Below are positions 30,801-41,085 of a stretch of DNA of 64,000 nt, in pieces. Below the pieces are notes generated by a model that saw only the letters and a program-made list of their open reading frames with translations, was not told the origin of the DNA and did no database searches. Origin of the DNA: Carnobacterium maltaromaticum DSM 20342. GTDB taxonomy: Bacteria; Bacillota; Bacilli; Lactobacillales; Carnobacteriaceae. The stretch is from NCBI RefSeq assembly GCF_000744945.1, contig NZ_JQMX01000001.1:868001-932000 (forward strand), in the 5' to 3' direction. Numbering within the stretch: position 1 is the first letter of the stretch; every line of letters starts with the position of its first letter. The position numbers and the translations under genes were made by a program.

Positions 30801-31284
30801 CAAGCGCCGCTTTTACCATAATTGGATACCCATGAGTTTCTCCAAATTCAAGAACCTCGTCTAAACTATTTACAGGTCCATTTGTACCAGGAATCGATTG
30901 AATACCGGCTGCAACAGCCGCTTCTTTTGCTTTAATTTTATCTCCAAAGATATCTAAATGATGCAAGCTAGGACCAATAAAAATAATCCCTTCTTCTTGA
31001 CAACGACGAGCAAAGGTCAAATTTTCAGATAGAAAACCATAACCAGGATGAATCGCATCCGCTCCCGCATATTTTGCAATCCGGATCATGTCTTCAATAT
31101 CTAAGTAGGCTTCAATTGGTTTCTTTCCTTTTCCCACCAAATAAGCTTCATCTGCTTTAAAACGATGCACAGAACCCGCGTCTTCTTGCGCATAAACAGC
31201 AACTGTATCAATGTGTAACTCTGTACAGGCTCTAAAAATTCGAATCGCAATTTCCCCACGATTAGCTACTAATATCTTTTTCAT
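27853..31284 (-). CDS. pyc: Pyruvate carboxylase
   Basis: Biotin-dependent carboxylation of pyruvate to oxaloacetate, feeding citrate synthase and aspartate synthesis. 1143 residues in the usual order: biotin carboxylase with GGGGRGMR (about 1-450), carboxyltransferase with LLTDTTFRDAHQS (about 530-800), the PC-specific tetramerisation region, and the C-terminal biotin domain with ITEAMKMET, where the first Lys is biotinylated. The start ATG 31284 is set by GAGGAG. BirA at 2866 would modify it. Confidence 0.97.
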   Translation of the reverse strand: MKKILVANRGEIAIRIFRACTELHIDTVAVYAQEDAGSVHRFKADEAYLVGKGKKPIEAYLDIEDMIRIAKYAGADAIHPGYGFLSENLTFARRCQEEGIIFIGPSLHHLDIFGDKIKAKEAAVAAGIQSIPGTNGPVNSLDEVLEFGETHGYPIMVKAALGGGGRGMRVAASKAEAKDSYERAKSEAKAAFGSDEVYVERYISSPKHIEVQILGDTHGNVLHLFERDCSVQRRHQKVVEVAPCVSISTELRHEMCDAAVQLMKHVGYINAGTVEFLLEDDRFYFIEVNPRVQVEHTITEMITGIDIVQSQIKIAMGMDLFKDMHLPQQKDLHMIGAAIQCRITTEDPMNNFLPDTGKIDTYRSPGGFGIRLDAGNGFQGSVVSPFFDSLLVKVCVQGMTFDDAVKKMDRSLKEFRIRGVKTNIPFMQNVISHPIFLSGNAKTTFIDTSPELFIFPKTRDRGNKTMKYIGNITVNGFPGIEKGEKKFLEAARVPSKLILPNEPYVSAKNILDSQGADAVVEWVKNQNQVLLTDTTFRDAHQSLLATRVRTQDFVNIAEETQKGIPQLFSEEIWGGATFDVAYRFLNEDPWERLRKLRRRMPNTLFQMLFRGSNAVGYQNYPDNVIVEFIQQAATNGIDVFRIFDSLNWIPQMEKSIQAVRDTGKIAEAAICYTGDINDPKRAKYTVDYYKEMALELERQGAHIIALKDMAGLLMPQAAYRLISELKATVDVPIHLHTHDTSGNGIFTYASAVKAGVDIVDVAMSAISGATSQPSMSSLYYALVNGDRTPDIEIKNVQQLNHYWEDVRGFYTDFENGISAPQTEVYQHEMPGGQYSNLQQQAKAVGLGEKWEEVKQMYSTVNQMFGDVVKVTPSSKVVGDMALFMIQNGLSEADVYEKGASIDFPDSVIGFFRGDLGQPVGGFPEKLQKIILKDKKAITVRPGSLAKSVDFAAVKKELAEKMGEEPTHEDVLSYIMYPQVFLEYCKMHDQYGDVTLLDTPTFFHGMRHGESVEVRIEKGKTLIIKLIEVGEPDSEGNRILYFELNGQGREVVIKDISIKGTATLRRKAEPTNKEQVGATMPGSVLEVLVEKGERVKAGQPILITEAMKMETTIQANFEGIVDQIYVQNEDIIETGDLLIEIKPR

Positions 31285-31340
31285 GATCCCCACTCCTCTA
31301 ATTATTAATGTTTATTTCATTAGTCTATTCTGTTTTATAG

Positions 31341-31370
31341 AAAAAAAAGACCTCATCAAGCTGAAGTCCT
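31341..31370 (-). terminator. Terminator after ftsW
   Basis: GACTTCA, six-base loop, TGAGGTC followed by eight T on the minus strand. It separates ylaN-ftsW from pyc. Confidence 0.8.
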
Positions 31371-31435
31371 TTTCTGCTTATTTTTCATTATACACAATTC
31401 TTGCATCAGTTAACATCAATTTCTCTAATTGTTTT

Positions 31436-32608
31436 CTAATTTCTTTTTTCAGCTATTCTTTTTTGTTGATTTATTTTCTCAGTAGCACTAACGTTTAGCA
31501 CTAAACCAATCGAAATCGTCAATACAAGCGTACTAGAGCCTCCGTAACTTATAAAAGGGAATGTTACTCCCGTAATCGGTAAAAGCCCAATTACACCGCC
31601 TAAATTGATAAATCCTTGGACTAATAACATTGTTGCAATCCCAATACATAGTAACGAGCCAAAAGCATCTTTTGCCCGAATACCAATTAGATAAATTCTT
31701 AAAATCAAAAAAACAAAAATCGAAACGACTACGAGTACCCCGACCAGGCCTAACTCTTCGCCTAAAATAGAAATAATAAAATCGGTAAACGGTTCTGGCA
31801 AATAACCCGTTTTTTGAACACTCTGTCCAATCCCAACCCCGAATAAGCCACCTCGACTTAGCGCATAGTATGAATTAATTAACTGTGTGCCCGCTGTGTC
31901 AGAAACTGAAAAAGGGTCCCAAAAAGCCAGAAAACGATCATATTGATACTCTTGTAAAAAAAAGAGCTTCGTGCCATAAACCTTTACAAGTTCTAAAATC
32001 CCATAAATTAAGGCCATGCCTGCAATTCCTAATGATATCCCTAAAGAAGCAGAAACCCCACTAGCAAAAATCATGACCACACCGATTACCAAGATAATTC
32101 CAGCTCCACCAATATCTGGCTGCATAATAATTAAAGCTAAGAAAATCAAAAAGATCGTCACCGGTGGAGTGATTGTTTTCCTAAATTCATGAACAATTCC
32201 TTTTTGTTTCTTAGAAAAAATAAAAGCAAAATACCAAATAATGACAATCTTAGCATATTCGGCTGGCTGCACACTAATCCCTGCAATCCTTAGCCATCCT
32301 GCGGCTCCATTCAACTCTTTTCCAAAGAAAAAAAGGTATAATAGCATCACTAAAATAACCATCACTGCGGACATCATTAATCGCTTTGATTTGAAAAGTT
32401 CATATTTAAAAAGTAAAACGAACATCGTAACAAAAAAGCCTAATAAAACAAAGACGCCTTGTTGTTTAAAAAAAGTGTCTGGTGCCGCATTAATCGGCGC
32501 AATGGTTGCTGCAAAACTACTTGCACTATAAACCATAAGAACCCCAAAAACTGACAGTACAATGTAAGGGATAAAGATATAATAATCAATATTTTTTAAT
32601 TTTTTCAT
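31436..32608 (-). CDS. ftsW: FtsW/RodA/SpoVE-family peptidoglycan polymerase
   Basis: SEDS-family glycosyltransferase that polymerises lipid II, 390 residues with about ten membrane segments. Family marks: MVYSASS near the N-terminus, the loop with NGAAGWLRIAGISVQPAEYAKI (contains the conserved WxxxG...QPSE-like motif), and ITGVTFPFISYGGSS near the C-terminus. Position after ylaN and before pyc matches B. subtilis ftsW. Confidence 0.93.
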   Translation of the reverse strand: MKKLKNIDYYIFIPYIVLSVFGVLMVYSASSFAATIAPINAAPDTFFKQQGVFVLLGFFVTMFVLLFKYELFKSKRLMMSAVMVILVMLLYLFFFGKELNGAAGWLRIAGISVQPAEYAKIVIIWYFAFIFSKKQKGIVHEFRKTITPPVTIFLIFLALIIMQPDIGGAGIILVIGVVMIFASGVSASLGISLGIAGMALIYGILELVKVYGTKLFFLQEYQYDRFLAFWDPFSVSDTAGTQLINSYYALSRGGLFGVGIGQSVQKTGYLPEPFTDFIISILGEELGLVGVLVVVSIFVFLILRIYLIGIRAKDAFGSLLCIGIATMLLVQGFINLGGVIGLLPITGVTFPFISYGGSSTLVLTISIGLVLNVSATEKINQQKRIAEKRN

Positions 32609-32647
32609 TGATTCGGCTAGCTTAAATAGCCTTGCCTCCCTTATTTC

Positions 32648-32935
32648 TTATACTTGTTCTTTCTTTTCATCATACATTTCAGTATAGACATCGTTTAAAT
32701 TTTTCTCTAAATCGCTTAAAACGCGATGACCTTCTGTATCTGTTAGAACACCTATTTTAACTGCATAGTCAACCTCTTTAGAAAAGCCATACATTTGAGT
32801 ATCAACAACTTCTTCAAAAGCTGGACATTGTGCCAAACATAGATGTTGCTTTTGACTATTAATTAAATTATAAATTTTTTCAGCATCTGCCATTAAGATA
32901 TCTAATGCTGTCTGTTTTTGAACAAATTCATTCAT
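32648..32935 (-). CDS. ylaN: YlaN family protein (UPF0358/DUF1507)
   Basis: 95-residue cytosolic helical protein; conserved start MNEFVQKQTALDILMADAEKIYNLINSQ. In Staphylococcus and Bacillus YlaN has been linked to iron homeostasis through Fur. It keeps two cysteines in HLCLAQCPAFEEVVDTQ. RBS GAGGAGGAG. It is 39 bases upstream of ftsW, in one operon; a TATAAT -10 lies about 35 bases upstream of its start. Confidence 0.9.
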   Translation of the reverse strand: MNEFVQKQTALDILMADAEKIYNLINSQKQHLCLAQCPAFEEVVDTQMYGFSKEVDYAVKIGVLTDTEGHRVLSDLEKNLNDVYTEMYDEKKEQV

Positions 32936-33162
32936 AATTGGGTTCTCCTCCTCTATTCATTCTATTCTATTATAGCATAAATATATATACTATATAATAA
33001 CACAGAAAGCATAAATTCTCTCAATTTTTCATTAATTAATTTAAATTATACGACTCACTTCCAATTCAAATTAAATAAATACAATCTAAATGACTCGTTC
33101 CTTTCTATTCCAATGTTTCCATTATTTTATCTCATCCTACGCTTAATCAATCTAATACAAAT

Positions 33163-33203
33163 AAAAAAACAGCTAAAACCTCAATTGGCTTTAACTGTTT
33201 TTC
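33163..33203 (-). terminator. Terminator after typA
   Basis: AAAACAGTTAAA with TTTTAGCTGTTTT, allowing a wobble, then a T-run on the minus strand, 10 bases past the typA stop. Confidence 0.85.
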
Positions 33204-33212
33204 AACTATTTA

Positions 33213-35054
33213 TTATTCAGTTGCTAAACGTTTTTTCTTAGCAGATTTTTCACGTTCGTTTTTATTTAATACTTGTTTACGCAAACGAATGCTTTCTGGT
33301 GTTACTTCACAGTACTCATCGTCTCCTAAGAATTCTAATGATTCTTCTAGAGATAACGTACGAGGACGTTTGATGACATTTGTTTGATCTTTATTCGCTG
33401 AACGAACGTTGGTCATTTGTTTCGCTTTAGTGATATTAACTGTAATATCATTTTCACGAGAGTTTTCTCCAACAATCATTCCTTCATAAATTTCAACACC
33501 TGGTTCGATAAAGATTGTTCCACGGTCTTCAACACCCATAATTCCGTAAGTCGTTGTTTTACCAGTTTCAGTTGAAACTAATGCACCATTACGACGTCCG
33601 CCAATTTTACCAGCAGCTAACGGTAAATATTGATCGAATGTATGGTTCATAATACCGTAACCACGAGTCATTGAAAGGAACTCAGTTGAGTAACCAATCA
33701 ATCCACGAGCAGGAGCAAGGAACGTTAAACGAACTTGTCCATTTCCGTTATTTTGCATATCTTGCATTTCGCCTTTACGTTGGCTTAATGATTCAATGAT
33801 TGATCCCATATATTCTTCTGGAGTGTCAATTTGAACTAATTCAAAAGGCTCACAAACTTTTCCATCAAATTGTTTCAAGATAACAGATGGACGTGATACT
33901 TGTAATTCATAACCTTCACGACGCATATTTTCAATTAAGATTGACAAATGTAATTCGCCACGACCAGATACGATCCAAGCATCAGGAGAACCTGTACTTT
34001 CAACACGTAAAGACACATCTGTGTGCAATTGAGACATTAAACGTTCTTCAATTTTACGAGATGTTACCCATTTACCTTCGCGTCCTGCGAATGGAGAGTT
34101 ATTTACTAAGAAAGTCATTTGTAAAGTTGGTTCATCAATGTGTAAAACTGGTAATGGATCTTGATGATCAACAGGTGTTACTGTTTCTCCAACAAAGATA
34201 TCTTCCATACCAGATACTGCGATTAAATCACCAGCAATAGCTTCATTAATTTCAACACGAGAAAGTCCGAAGAAACCAAATAATTTTGTTACACGGAAAT
34301 TTTTAGTTGATCCATCTAATTTTGTTAATGTTACGTTATCGCCAACTTTAATTTTCCCACGGAAAACACGGCCGATTCCGATACGTCCAACATAGTCATT
34401 GTAGTCTAACAATGATACTTGGAATTGTAACGGTTCGTCACTATTATCAATAGGAGCTGGAATAGCTTCGATAATTGTATCAAAAACATTATCCATTGTT
34501 GCTTCTTGATCATTTTTATCGTCAGACATGCTTGAAGTTCCATTCATCGCTGAAGCGTAAATAACTGGGAACTCTAATTGATCATCATCTGCACCTAATT
34601 CAATAAATAATTCTAATACTTCATCAACAACTTCTGCAGGACGAGCTGCATCACGGTCAATTTTATTTACAACAACAATCGGTGTTAATTTTTGTTCTAA
34701 GGCTTTTTTCAATACAAAACGCGTTTGCGGCATTGTACCTTCGTAAGCATCAACAACTAAAACAACTCCATCAACCATTTTCATGATACGTTCAACTTCG
34801 CCACCGAAATCCGCGTGACCAGGTGTATCCATAATGTTAATGCGAGTGCCTTTATAATCAACAGCCGTGTTTTTAGCTAAAATTGTGATACCACGTTCTT
34901 TTTCAATATCACCAGAATCCATTGCTCTTTCTGCTAATTCATTGTGTGAATCTAATGTTTCTGATTGTTTTAACAATTCATCCACTAGAGTCGTTTTACC
35001 ATGGTCAACGTGGGCAATGATTGCAACGTTTCTAATGTCAGTTCTTCTTTTCAT
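33213..35054 (-). CDS. typA: Ribosome-associated GTPase TypA/BipA
   Basis: Translational GTPase that helps 50S assembly and stress or cold adaptation. 613 residues: G domain with AHVDHGKTTL, DTPGHADFGGEVER and NKIDRDAA; EF-Tu-like domain II; EF-G-like domains III and V; and the BipA-specific C-terminal domain. Shine-Dalgarno GGAGGAAA. Genome position next to ylaN-ftsW-pyc is as in B. subtilis (ylaG). Confidence 0.96.
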   Translation of the reverse strand: MKRRTDIRNVAIIAHVDHGKTTLVDELLKQSETLDSHNELAERAMDSGDIEKERGITILAKNTAVDYKGTRINIMDTPGHADFGGEVERIMKMVDGVVLVVDAYEGTMPQTRFVLKKALEQKLTPIVVVNKIDRDAARPAEVVDEVLELFIELGADDDQLEFPVIYASAMNGTSSMSDDKNDQEATMDNVFDTIIEAIPAPIDNSDEPLQFQVSLLDYNDYVGRIGIGRVFRGKIKVGDNVTLTKLDGSTKNFRVTKLFGFFGLSRVEINEAIAGDLIAVSGMEDIFVGETVTPVDHQDPLPVLHIDEPTLQMTFLVNNSPFAGREGKWVTSRKIEERLMSQLHTDVSLRVESTGSPDAWIVSGRGELHLSILIENMRREGYELQVSRPSVILKQFDGKVCEPFELVQIDTPEEYMGSIIESLSQRKGEMQDMQNNGNGQVRLTFLAPARGLIGYSTEFLSMTRGYGIMNHTFDQYLPLAAGKIGGRRNGALVSTETGKTTTYGIMGVEDRGTIFIEPGVEIYEGMIVGENSRENDITVNITKAKQMTNVRSANKDQTNVIKRPRTLSLEESLEFLGDDEYCEVTPESIRLRKQVLNKNEREKSAKKKRLATE

Positions 35055-35580
35055 AAATATTTTCCTCCGAGACTCTTTAAGAGTTATTTCAATGCTATAC
35101 TGATTCGCTATCCACTTCTAAGTGTAAAACAGTTCGCTTCAAGCTACATCTAGTAAGCTACTTGGGAACTTTTCATAAGTTTCTGCAAAATCCAAAGTGA
35201 AAACGCATTGAAAACTTATGAAGACAACTATCAACTTGTCTAGTCTAACACTAAATCGGGACTTTGAAAAGAAAAAAATCTTGGTTTTGCAGGTTTTTTT
35301 TTAGAAAACGTTTCATTAATGAAAAATTCTTCATTTTTTTCTCCGCCTCTCTTCTTTTTATTTTTTTAAAACAACTAGCACAACTCGCTTTAAAGTTGAT
35401 ACTTCAACTGTTCCTTCAAAATAAATAACACCTCTAAATTCCATTTTAATTGAATTGAAAATCTTTTTCAACTCTTATGTGCATTCAAAAACAAAGTCAA
35501 AAATTCTTTATTTTAAAGGACCTTTTCGCATAAATCCTACTATATCAAAAGTAAAAATCTCATTTACTTATTAAAATGGA
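35055..35580. other. Intergenic region upstream of typA
   Basis: About 526 AT-rich bases with no ORF I would support. A 9-bp inverted repeat, CATAAGTTT (35174-35182) with AAACTTATG (35212-35220), can form a hairpin in the typA leader. No clear typA promoter. A cre-like AAACGTTT core at 35311-35322 matches the consensus poorly. Confidence 0.4.
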
Positions 35581-35636
35581 CAGAAAAATAGTATCCCTAT
35601 ACTTAACGAATGTCAGGCAAGAAATACTATTTTCTG
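35581..35636 (-). terminator. Terminator after icd
   Basis: CAGAAAATAGTAT and ATACTATTTTTCTG form a 13-bp stem around a long loop, directly after the icd stop on the minus strand. Confidence 0.65.
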
Positions 35637-35648
35637 ATTCTATTTAAA

Positions 35649-36938
35649 TTATTGCAATGAACTAGCCTGAATCAGCTTAACTAACTCTTCACCAAATCCA
35701 GAACAACTAAGTTCAGTTGCCTGAGGCATCTGTCTCGCAAAATCCATCGTAACAGTTTTATTTGCAATGGCTTGTTCAATACTTGACGTAATCAACTCAG
35801 CAACTTCTCCCCAGCCTAGATAATCAAATAATAACGCACCTGATAGTAATAAAGATGAGGGATTCAATTGATTTAAGCCAGCAAATTCAGGTGCTGTTCC
35901 ATGTGTCGCTTCAAAAATACCGTGACCTGTTTCCTCATTTAAATTAGCTCCCGGTGCAATTCCAATGCCTCCAACTTGCGCTGCTAGTGCATCTGAAATA
36001 TAATCTCCATTTAAATTCAACGTAGCAATCACATCGTAATCAGCTGGATGAATCAAGATTTCTTGCAGAAAAATATCGGCAATCTTGTCTTTAATGATTA
36101 ATTTACCTTCTGCTAAAGCTTGTTTATAGGCTTCTTCTGCCTGGTTTTTGCCTTGCTCTTCTTTAATTTTTTGATACTTAGTCCAAGTAAATACATCCTT
36201 ACCAAATTCTTTTTCAGCTAACTCATAACCCCAATTTTTAAAACCACCTTCAGTAAATTTCATAATATTACCTTTATGAACTAAAGTAACGGACTTACGT
36301 TTATGAGAAAGTGCATGCTGAATTGCACTTCGGACTAAACGTTCTGTTCCTTCTTTTGAAACTGGCTTCACTCCAATTGCCGAGGACTCAGGAAATCTAA
36401 TTTTATCAACATTAAACTCATTTTTTAAAAAGGCAATTAACTTATTTGCTTCAGGACTACCTGCTGCAAACTCAATTCCAGCATAGATATCTTCCGTATT
36501 TTCTCTAAATATTTGCATATCCGTTAATTCTGGATGACGCATAGGCGAAGGTACTCCTTTGAAATAACGAACTGGACGATAGCAAATATACAAATCTAAG
36601 GTTTGCCTTAAAGTAACATTAAGTGACCTAAATCCACCTCCAATTGGAGTGGTTAATGGCCCTTTAATCGCCACATAATGACTTTTTATAATTTCCAATG
36701 TCTCGTCAGGCAACCAATTCCCAGTTGAATTAAAAGCCTTCTCACCAGCGAATACTTCTTGCCAGATTACTTTCCGTTCATTCCCATACGCCTTTGAAAC
36801 CGCTGCTTCAAATACCGCTTTAGCTGCTTGCCAAATTTCCGGACCAATCCCGTCGCCTTCAATAAATGGAATAATCGGAAAATTAGGCACCTTTAGTTGA
36901 CCATGTTCAAATTCGATTTTTGTACCTTGACTCATCAT
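35649..36938 (-). CDS. icd: NADP-dependent isocitrate dehydrogenase
   Basis: Oxidative decarboxylation of isocitrate to 2-oxoglutarate. 429 residues. Substrate segment [21 protein letters not shown], phosphorylatable-Ser-type loop, [13 protein letters not shown] metal site and HGTAPEFAG coenzyme loop. Its ATG overlaps the citZ stop (ATGA), the end of the acn-citZ-icd cluster. With gdhA at 53129 it supplies 2-oxoglutarate for glutamate. Confidence 0.95.
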   Translation of the reverse strand: MMSQGTKIEFEHGQLKVPNFPIIPFIEGDGIGPEIWQAAKAVFEAAVSKAYGNERKVIWQEVFAGEKAFNSTGNWLPDETLEIIKSHYVAIKGPLTTPIGGGFRSLNVTLRQTLDLYICYRPVRYFKGVPSPMRHPELTDMQIFRENTEDIYAGIEFAAGSPEANKLIAFLKNEFNVDKIRFPESSAIGVKPVSKEGTERLVRSAIQHALSHKRKSVTLVHKGNIMKFTEGGFKNWGYELAEKEFGKDVFTWTKYQKIKEEQGKNQAEEAYKQALAEGKLIIKDKIADIFLQEILIHPADYDVIATLNLNGDYISDALAAQVGGIGIAPGANLNEETGHGIFEATHGTAPEFAGLNQLNPSSLLLSGALLFDYLGWGEVAELITSSIEQAIANKTVTMDFARQMPQATELSCSGFGEELVKLIQASSLQ

Positions 36939-38077
36939 TCAGCTCCCCCTATAGACACTTCTTTATTTAATGGTGTATAAACTTGATTTTGTGGTCCAAC
37001 ATAGTGAGACCTTGGTCGGATTAAACAATCTTCAACTTTTTGCTCATAAATATGACCTAGCCAACCTGAAACACGGCTCATAGCAAAAAGTAAGGTAAAT
37101 AAGTCACTATCAATACCTAAACAATGGTAAACCGTTGCTGAATAAAAATCGACATTTGGAATTAAACCTTTTGTTTCTTTTAAGTACTCTTCAACTTGAC
37201 AAGATAAAAAATACCACTGCTCTTTTCCATTAGCCATTGTCAATTCTTTAGCTAGTTTTTTCAAATGCTTTTTACGAGGATCTTCGGTTTTATAGACACG
37301 ATGCCCAAAACCCATGACTTTTTCTTTACGGCTTAACTTTTGATCTAGATACTCTTCCACACTTAAATTTCCAGCTTCAATTTCTAGTAACATATCAAAA
37401 ACACGCTCGTTCGCTCCACCATGTAACGGGCCTTTCAAAGAACCAATAGCTGCAGTAATACACGAGTAACTATCCGAAGATGTTGAGGCACAAACTCTAG
37501 CTGTAAATGTGCTAGCATTCAGATCGTGGTCCGCATGCAAAACTAAGGCTTCATTCATAGCTGAAACAGCTTGTTCATCTGCCTCTTCCCCTGTTAACAT
37601 ATACATGAAATTAGCCGCAAAAGACAAATCATAGCGTGGTGCAATCGGATCTAATCCGACTCGTAAACGAGAATAGGCTGCAATAATAGTTGGTATTTTA
37701 GCTTGTAAAGATAAACTTTGTTCATAAACAGCCTCAGGATTAATTTCTTCTGCTTTTGGGTCGAAAACGCCTAATAATGAAACAGTTGAACGAAGCACAC
37801 TCATTGGATGTAAATTTTGCCTTGTCTGAATTTTCAAACACGTAATAATCGTATCTGAAATGGCCATATTTGCTTGTAATTCTTGTATGAAAATAGAAAA
37901 TTCCAGTTCTGTCGGCATTTTCAAATGCCACAATAAATAAACAACTTCCTCAAAGGAGACATTTTTTTCAACTAGCTCATCAATATTATATCCAGCAAAA
38001 AGTAATTGATTTTCTACAATTGAGCTAATTTTCGTTTCAGAAACAATCACACCTTCTAACCCCTTATGAATTTCCAT
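36935..38077 (-). CDS. citZ: Citrate synthase
   Basis: Condenses acetyl-CoA and oxaloacetate. 380 residues, type I citrate synthase. Catalytic histidines in [13 protein letters not shown] and [14 protein letters not shown], and the Asp in [11 protein letters not shown] region. The frame begins 13 codons further up, but GGGGGAG at the right distance sets ATG 38077. It follows acn across a strong hairpin and is translationally coupled to icd. Confidence 0.95.
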   Translation of the reverse strand: MEIHKGLEGVIVSETKISSIVENQLLFAGYNIDELVEKNVSFEEVVYLLWHLKMPTELEFSIFIQELQANMAISDTIITCLKIQTRQNLHPMSVLRSTVSLLGVFDPKAEEINPEAVYEQSLSLQAKIPTIIAAYSRLRVGLDPIAPRYDLSFAANFMYMLTGEEADEQAVSAMNEALVLHADHDLNASTFTARVCASTSSDSYSCITAAIGSLKGPLHGGANERVFDMLLEIEAGNLSVEEYLDQKLSRKEKVMGFGHRVYKTEDPRKKHLKKLAKELTMANGKEQWYFLSCQVEEYLKETKGLIPNVDFYSATVYHCLGIDSDLFTLLFAMSRVSGWLGHIYEQKVEDCLIRPRSHYVGPQNQVYTPLNKEVSIGGAE

Positions 38078-38100
38078 TCTATCTCCCCCTAAAGTAAGTA

Positions 38101-38132
38101 GAAAAACTAAGAGCATTATCTCTTAGTTTTTC
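38101..38132 (-). terminator. Hairpin between acn and citZ
   Basis: GAAAAACTAAGAG/CTCTTAGTTTTTC, a perfect 13-bp stem with six-base loop and T-run, in the 70 bases between acn and citZ. Either it ends most acn transcripts or it sets a lower level of citZ-icd. Confidence 0.9.
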
Positions 38133-38147
38133 TACTCATATCTATTT

Positions 38148-40859
38148 CTATAACTTATTTTTCAACTTTTTTCGAACGACCATTGGCAAAATCCCACCAT
38201 GGCGATAATAAGTTAAATCAACTTCTGAATCAAATCGAACCGTAGTCATAAATTGAATCTTAGTCCCATTTTTACTTGTAGCACAAACAGGTACATCCCC
38301 TAGCAGCCCAATTGTGTCTTCTATTTCAATTGCAAATTCCTCTGTCCCATCAAGACCTAAAGTCTCTGCCCCTTCACCAGGTTTAAATTGTAAAGGTAGT
38401 ACACCCATCATCACTAAATTAGAACGATGAATTCGTTCATAACTTTTGGCAATAACAGCCTCGACTCCAAGTAATTGAACTCCTTTAGCAGCCCAATCTC
38501 TGGAAGAACCCATTCCATAATCTTCCCCGGCCAAAATTACTAAGCCTTTACCCTCAGCTTGATACTTCATTGCTGCGTCATAAATGGACATGATTTCATT
38601 TGTCGGTTCAAATTTTGTGATTCCCCCCTCTGTATCAGGTAAAAGTTGATTGCGAATCCGAATGTTAGCTAATGTGCCGCGCATCATAACTTCATGATGA
38701 CCGCGTCTTGACCCATAAGAATTAAAATTACGAATCGCAATGCCTTTTTCTAATAAATATTTACCAGCTGGACTACCTGGCCCTATACTTCCGGCAGGCG
38801 AAATATGATCTGTTGTAACAGAATCACCAAATTTCCCTAATACGGCTAAGTTTCTTAGTGGTTTAATTTCTTTAGGTTCCAAAGACATTCCATCAAAATA
38901 AGGTGGGTTTGCAATATAAGTTGATTCTGGATCCCAAGGATATAGAGCTTCATCGGTTGTTTCAATGGCATTCCATTCTGCATTATCACTAAAAACATGT
39001 TCATACTCTTTCTTAAATAATTCTGGCGTAACATAGGCTTCTATTAACGTTTCAATTTCAGCCCGTGTAGGCCAAATGTCTTTGAAATAAACAGCTTCCC
39101 CTTGATTAGAGACACCAATCGCATCATTTATAACATCAACATTGACATTACCCGCTAAAGCATACAAAACAACCAGTGGCGGTGAAGCCAAATAATTGGC
39201 TTTTACTAATGCATGAATGCGACCTTCAAAATTACGATTGCCGCTTAGTACAGCGGACACCAATAAATTTTCTTCTTTAATGACCTCTTCAACTTCGGGG
39301 CGTAACGGACCAGAATTCCCAATACAAGTTGTGCAGCCATATCCGACTAAATTAAAACCTAATTTTTCTAGATAGGGCAATAATCCGGCTTTCTCTAAAT
39401 AAGCTGTAACAACTTTAGAACCAGGAGCTAAGGATGTTTTTACATATGTTGGAACTTCTAAGCCTAATTCTACAGCCTTTTTCGCAACTAACCCGGCACT
39501 GATCATCACAAAAGGATTGGATGTATTTGTACAAGACGTAATTGCTGCAATCGCTAGAGCACCTGTTTTCATTTGAACTTTTTTTTGATCCAGTTCTACT
39601 TCAACTGTTTTTTCAACTTCTTTAGCACTTAGACCGAAGCCTAGATTTCCTTCTGGCGCTGTTAATGCACGCTTAAAATCAGCTTGCATTTGAGATAATG
39701 GAACTAAATCTTGGGGACGTTTTGGTCCAGCCAAATTAGCTTCAATTTCACTTAAATCAATTTCAATAATTGTTGTATAATCAGGATCAGTTGTTTTTCC
39801 TGGCGTATAAAAGAGTTGGTTTTCTTCTAAATAACGTTTTACCAACGCAATTTGATTCGATTCACGACCCGTTAAACGCAAATAATTTAATGTCTCTTGA
39901 TCAACTGGGAAAAAGCCGCAAGTTGCTCCATATTCAGGTGCCATATTGGCAACCGTCGCTCGATCCGCTAGTGTTAAATAGTTTAGCCCAGGTCCAAAAA
40001 ATTCCACAAATTTCCCTACCACTTTGTATTCTCGCAAAACTTGAGTAACTTTCAATGCTAAATCTGTTGCAGTCGCTCCACTAGATAATTCATTAACAAA
40101 ACGAACCCCAACAACATCCGGAATTGGAAAATAAGAAGGTTCTCCTAGCATACTTGCTTCCGCTTCAATTCCACCAACACCCCAGCCTAAAACACCTAAA
40201 GCATTTACCATCGTGGTATGTGAGTCTGTTCCAACCAAACTATCTGGATAAATTAAAAATTCTTTTTCATTTAGTTGCTTTGTTGTTACAACAGTCGCAA
40301 GATATTCAATATTGACTTGATGTACAATTCCTGTTGCTGGAGGTACAACACGATAATTATCAAAAGCTTTTTGTGCCCAACTTAAAAAACGGTAACGCTC
40401 CTCATTGCGTTGGAATTCCATTTTCATATTAACTTGCAAGGCGTTCATTGTTCCAGCGGCATCTACCTGTACAGAATGATCCACAACCAAATCAACTGGT
40501 ACTTCTGGATTAATCGTTGTAGGATCACCACCTAAATCAGCGATAGTTTTACGCAAAGAAGCTAAATCTACAACTGCAGGTACACCTGTAAAATCTTGAA
40601 GAATCACACGAGAAGGTTTAAAAGGTACTTCTCCCTCATTCGAATTCTTCCCAGACCACTTAGCCAACTGTTTAATATGCTCTTCTGTAATGCCATTTTC
40701 ACCTGCTTGTCTTAAAACAGATTCTAATAAAACTCTTATAGAAAAAGGCAGTTTTTTTATTTCAATAGTCTCTAATTTTTCTAACGTTTTTAATTGATAA
40801 TAATGATACGTATTTTCTCCAATAGTTAGCACTGCTTCTGATTTTTTTTTAATCGTCAC
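38148..40859 (-). CDS. acn: Aconitate hydratase (AcnA/IRP1 type)
   Basis: Interconverts citrate and isocitrate through a [4Fe-4S] cluster. 903 residues. Cluster cysteines in [11 protein letters not shown] and [14 protein letters not shown]; swivelling C-terminal domain with [15 protein letters not shown] and [16 protein letters not shown]. In B. subtilis the homologue also binds RNA. First gene of the citrate cluster, driven by the promoter at 41006-41034. Confidence 0.96.
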   Translation of the reverse strand: MTIKKKSEAVLTIGENTYHYYQLKTLEKLETIEIKKLPFSIRVLLESVLRQAGENGITEEHIKQLAKWSGKNSNEGEVPFKPSRVILQDFTGVPAVVDLASLRKTIADLGGDPTTINPEVPVDLVVDHSVQVDAAGTMNALQVNMKMEFQRNEERYRFLSWAQKAFDNYRVVPPATGIVHQVNIEYLATVVTTKQLNEKEFLIYPDSLVGTDSHTTMVNALGVLGWGVGGIEAEASMLGEPSYFPIPDVVGVRFVNELSSGATATDLALKVTQVLREYKVVGKFVEFFGPGLNYLTLADRATVANMAPEYGATCGFFPVDQETLNYLRLTGRESNQIALVKRYLEENQLFYTPGKTTDPDYTTIIEIDLSEIEANLAGPKRPQDLVPLSQMQADFKRALTAPEGNLGFGLSAKEVEKTVEVELDQKKVQMKTGALAIAAITSCTNTSNPFVMISAGLVAKKAVELGLEVPTYVKTSLAPGSKVVTAYLEKAGLLPYLEKLGFNLVGYGCTTCIGNSGPLRPEVEEVIKEENLLVSAVLSGNRNFEGRIHALVKANYLASPPLVVLYALAGNVNVDVINDAIGVSNQGEAVYFKDIWPTRAEIETLIEAYVTPELFKKEYEHVFSDNAEWNAIETTDEALYPWDPESTYIANPPYFDGMSLEPKEIKPLRNLAVLGKFGDSVTTDHISPAGSIGPGSPAGKYLLEKGIAIRNFNSYGSRRGHHEVMMRGTLANIRIRNQLLPDTEGGITKFEPTNEIMSIYDAAMKYQAEGKGLVILAGEDYGMGSSRDWAAKGVQLLGVEAVIAKSYERIHRSNLVMMGVLPLQFKPGEGAETLGLDGTEEFAIEIEDTIGLLGDVPVCATSKNGTKIQFMTTVRFDSEVDLTYYRHGGILPMVVRKKLKNKL

Positions 40860-41005
40860 ATCTATACCCCCTAATACTAAAAAGTTAACATCACTACTCT
40901 AGTCCCAAATAGATGTTATCTTTTTTGTTTGATAAAATTGCTGACAGTTCTCGTTTTAAGGCAGCTCATAGAATTTTATTGCCTTTTCTTTCTCTGATTC
41001 TCGTA
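40860..41005. other. acn leader region
   Basis: About 140 bases between the predicted start of transcription (near 40999) and the acn ATG. No ORF and no riboswitch that I recognise. The RBS AGGGGG lies before the ATG. Confidence 0.4.
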
Positions 41006-41034
41006 ATTATACATACAATATTATTATTTGTAAA
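41006..41034 (-). promoter_or_regulatory. acn promoter
   Basis: TTTACA (5 of 6), 17-base spacer, perfect TATAAT on the minus strand. The -35 and the spacer themselves carry further TTACAA and TATTGTA half-sites like those of the upstream dyad. Confidence 0.8.
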
Positions 41035-41043
41035 CTTAATATA

Positions 41044-41085
41044 CGTATTGTAAACGGATTTAACGAGATATCAACTTACAATACG
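41044..41085. promoter_or_regulatory. Operator-like dyad upstream of the acn promoter
   Basis: A perfect 10-bp inverted repeat, CGTATTGTAA and TTACAATACG, separated by 22 bases, so the arms are about three helical turns apart. The centre lies about 65 bases upstream of the predicted start of transcription. That position is known for the CcpC dyad at B. subtilis citB; the protein that binds here is not known. Confidence 0.6.

Noticed and set aside
35311..35322. cre site upstream of typA (AGAAAACGTTTC)
   Set aside because: Only the core matches; flanking positions of the CcpA consensus fail on both strands.
41051..41067. GlnR/TnrA box (TGTNA-N7-TNACA) upstream of acn
   Set aside because: One mismatch in a conserved position and it overlaps the better, fully symmetric dyad.
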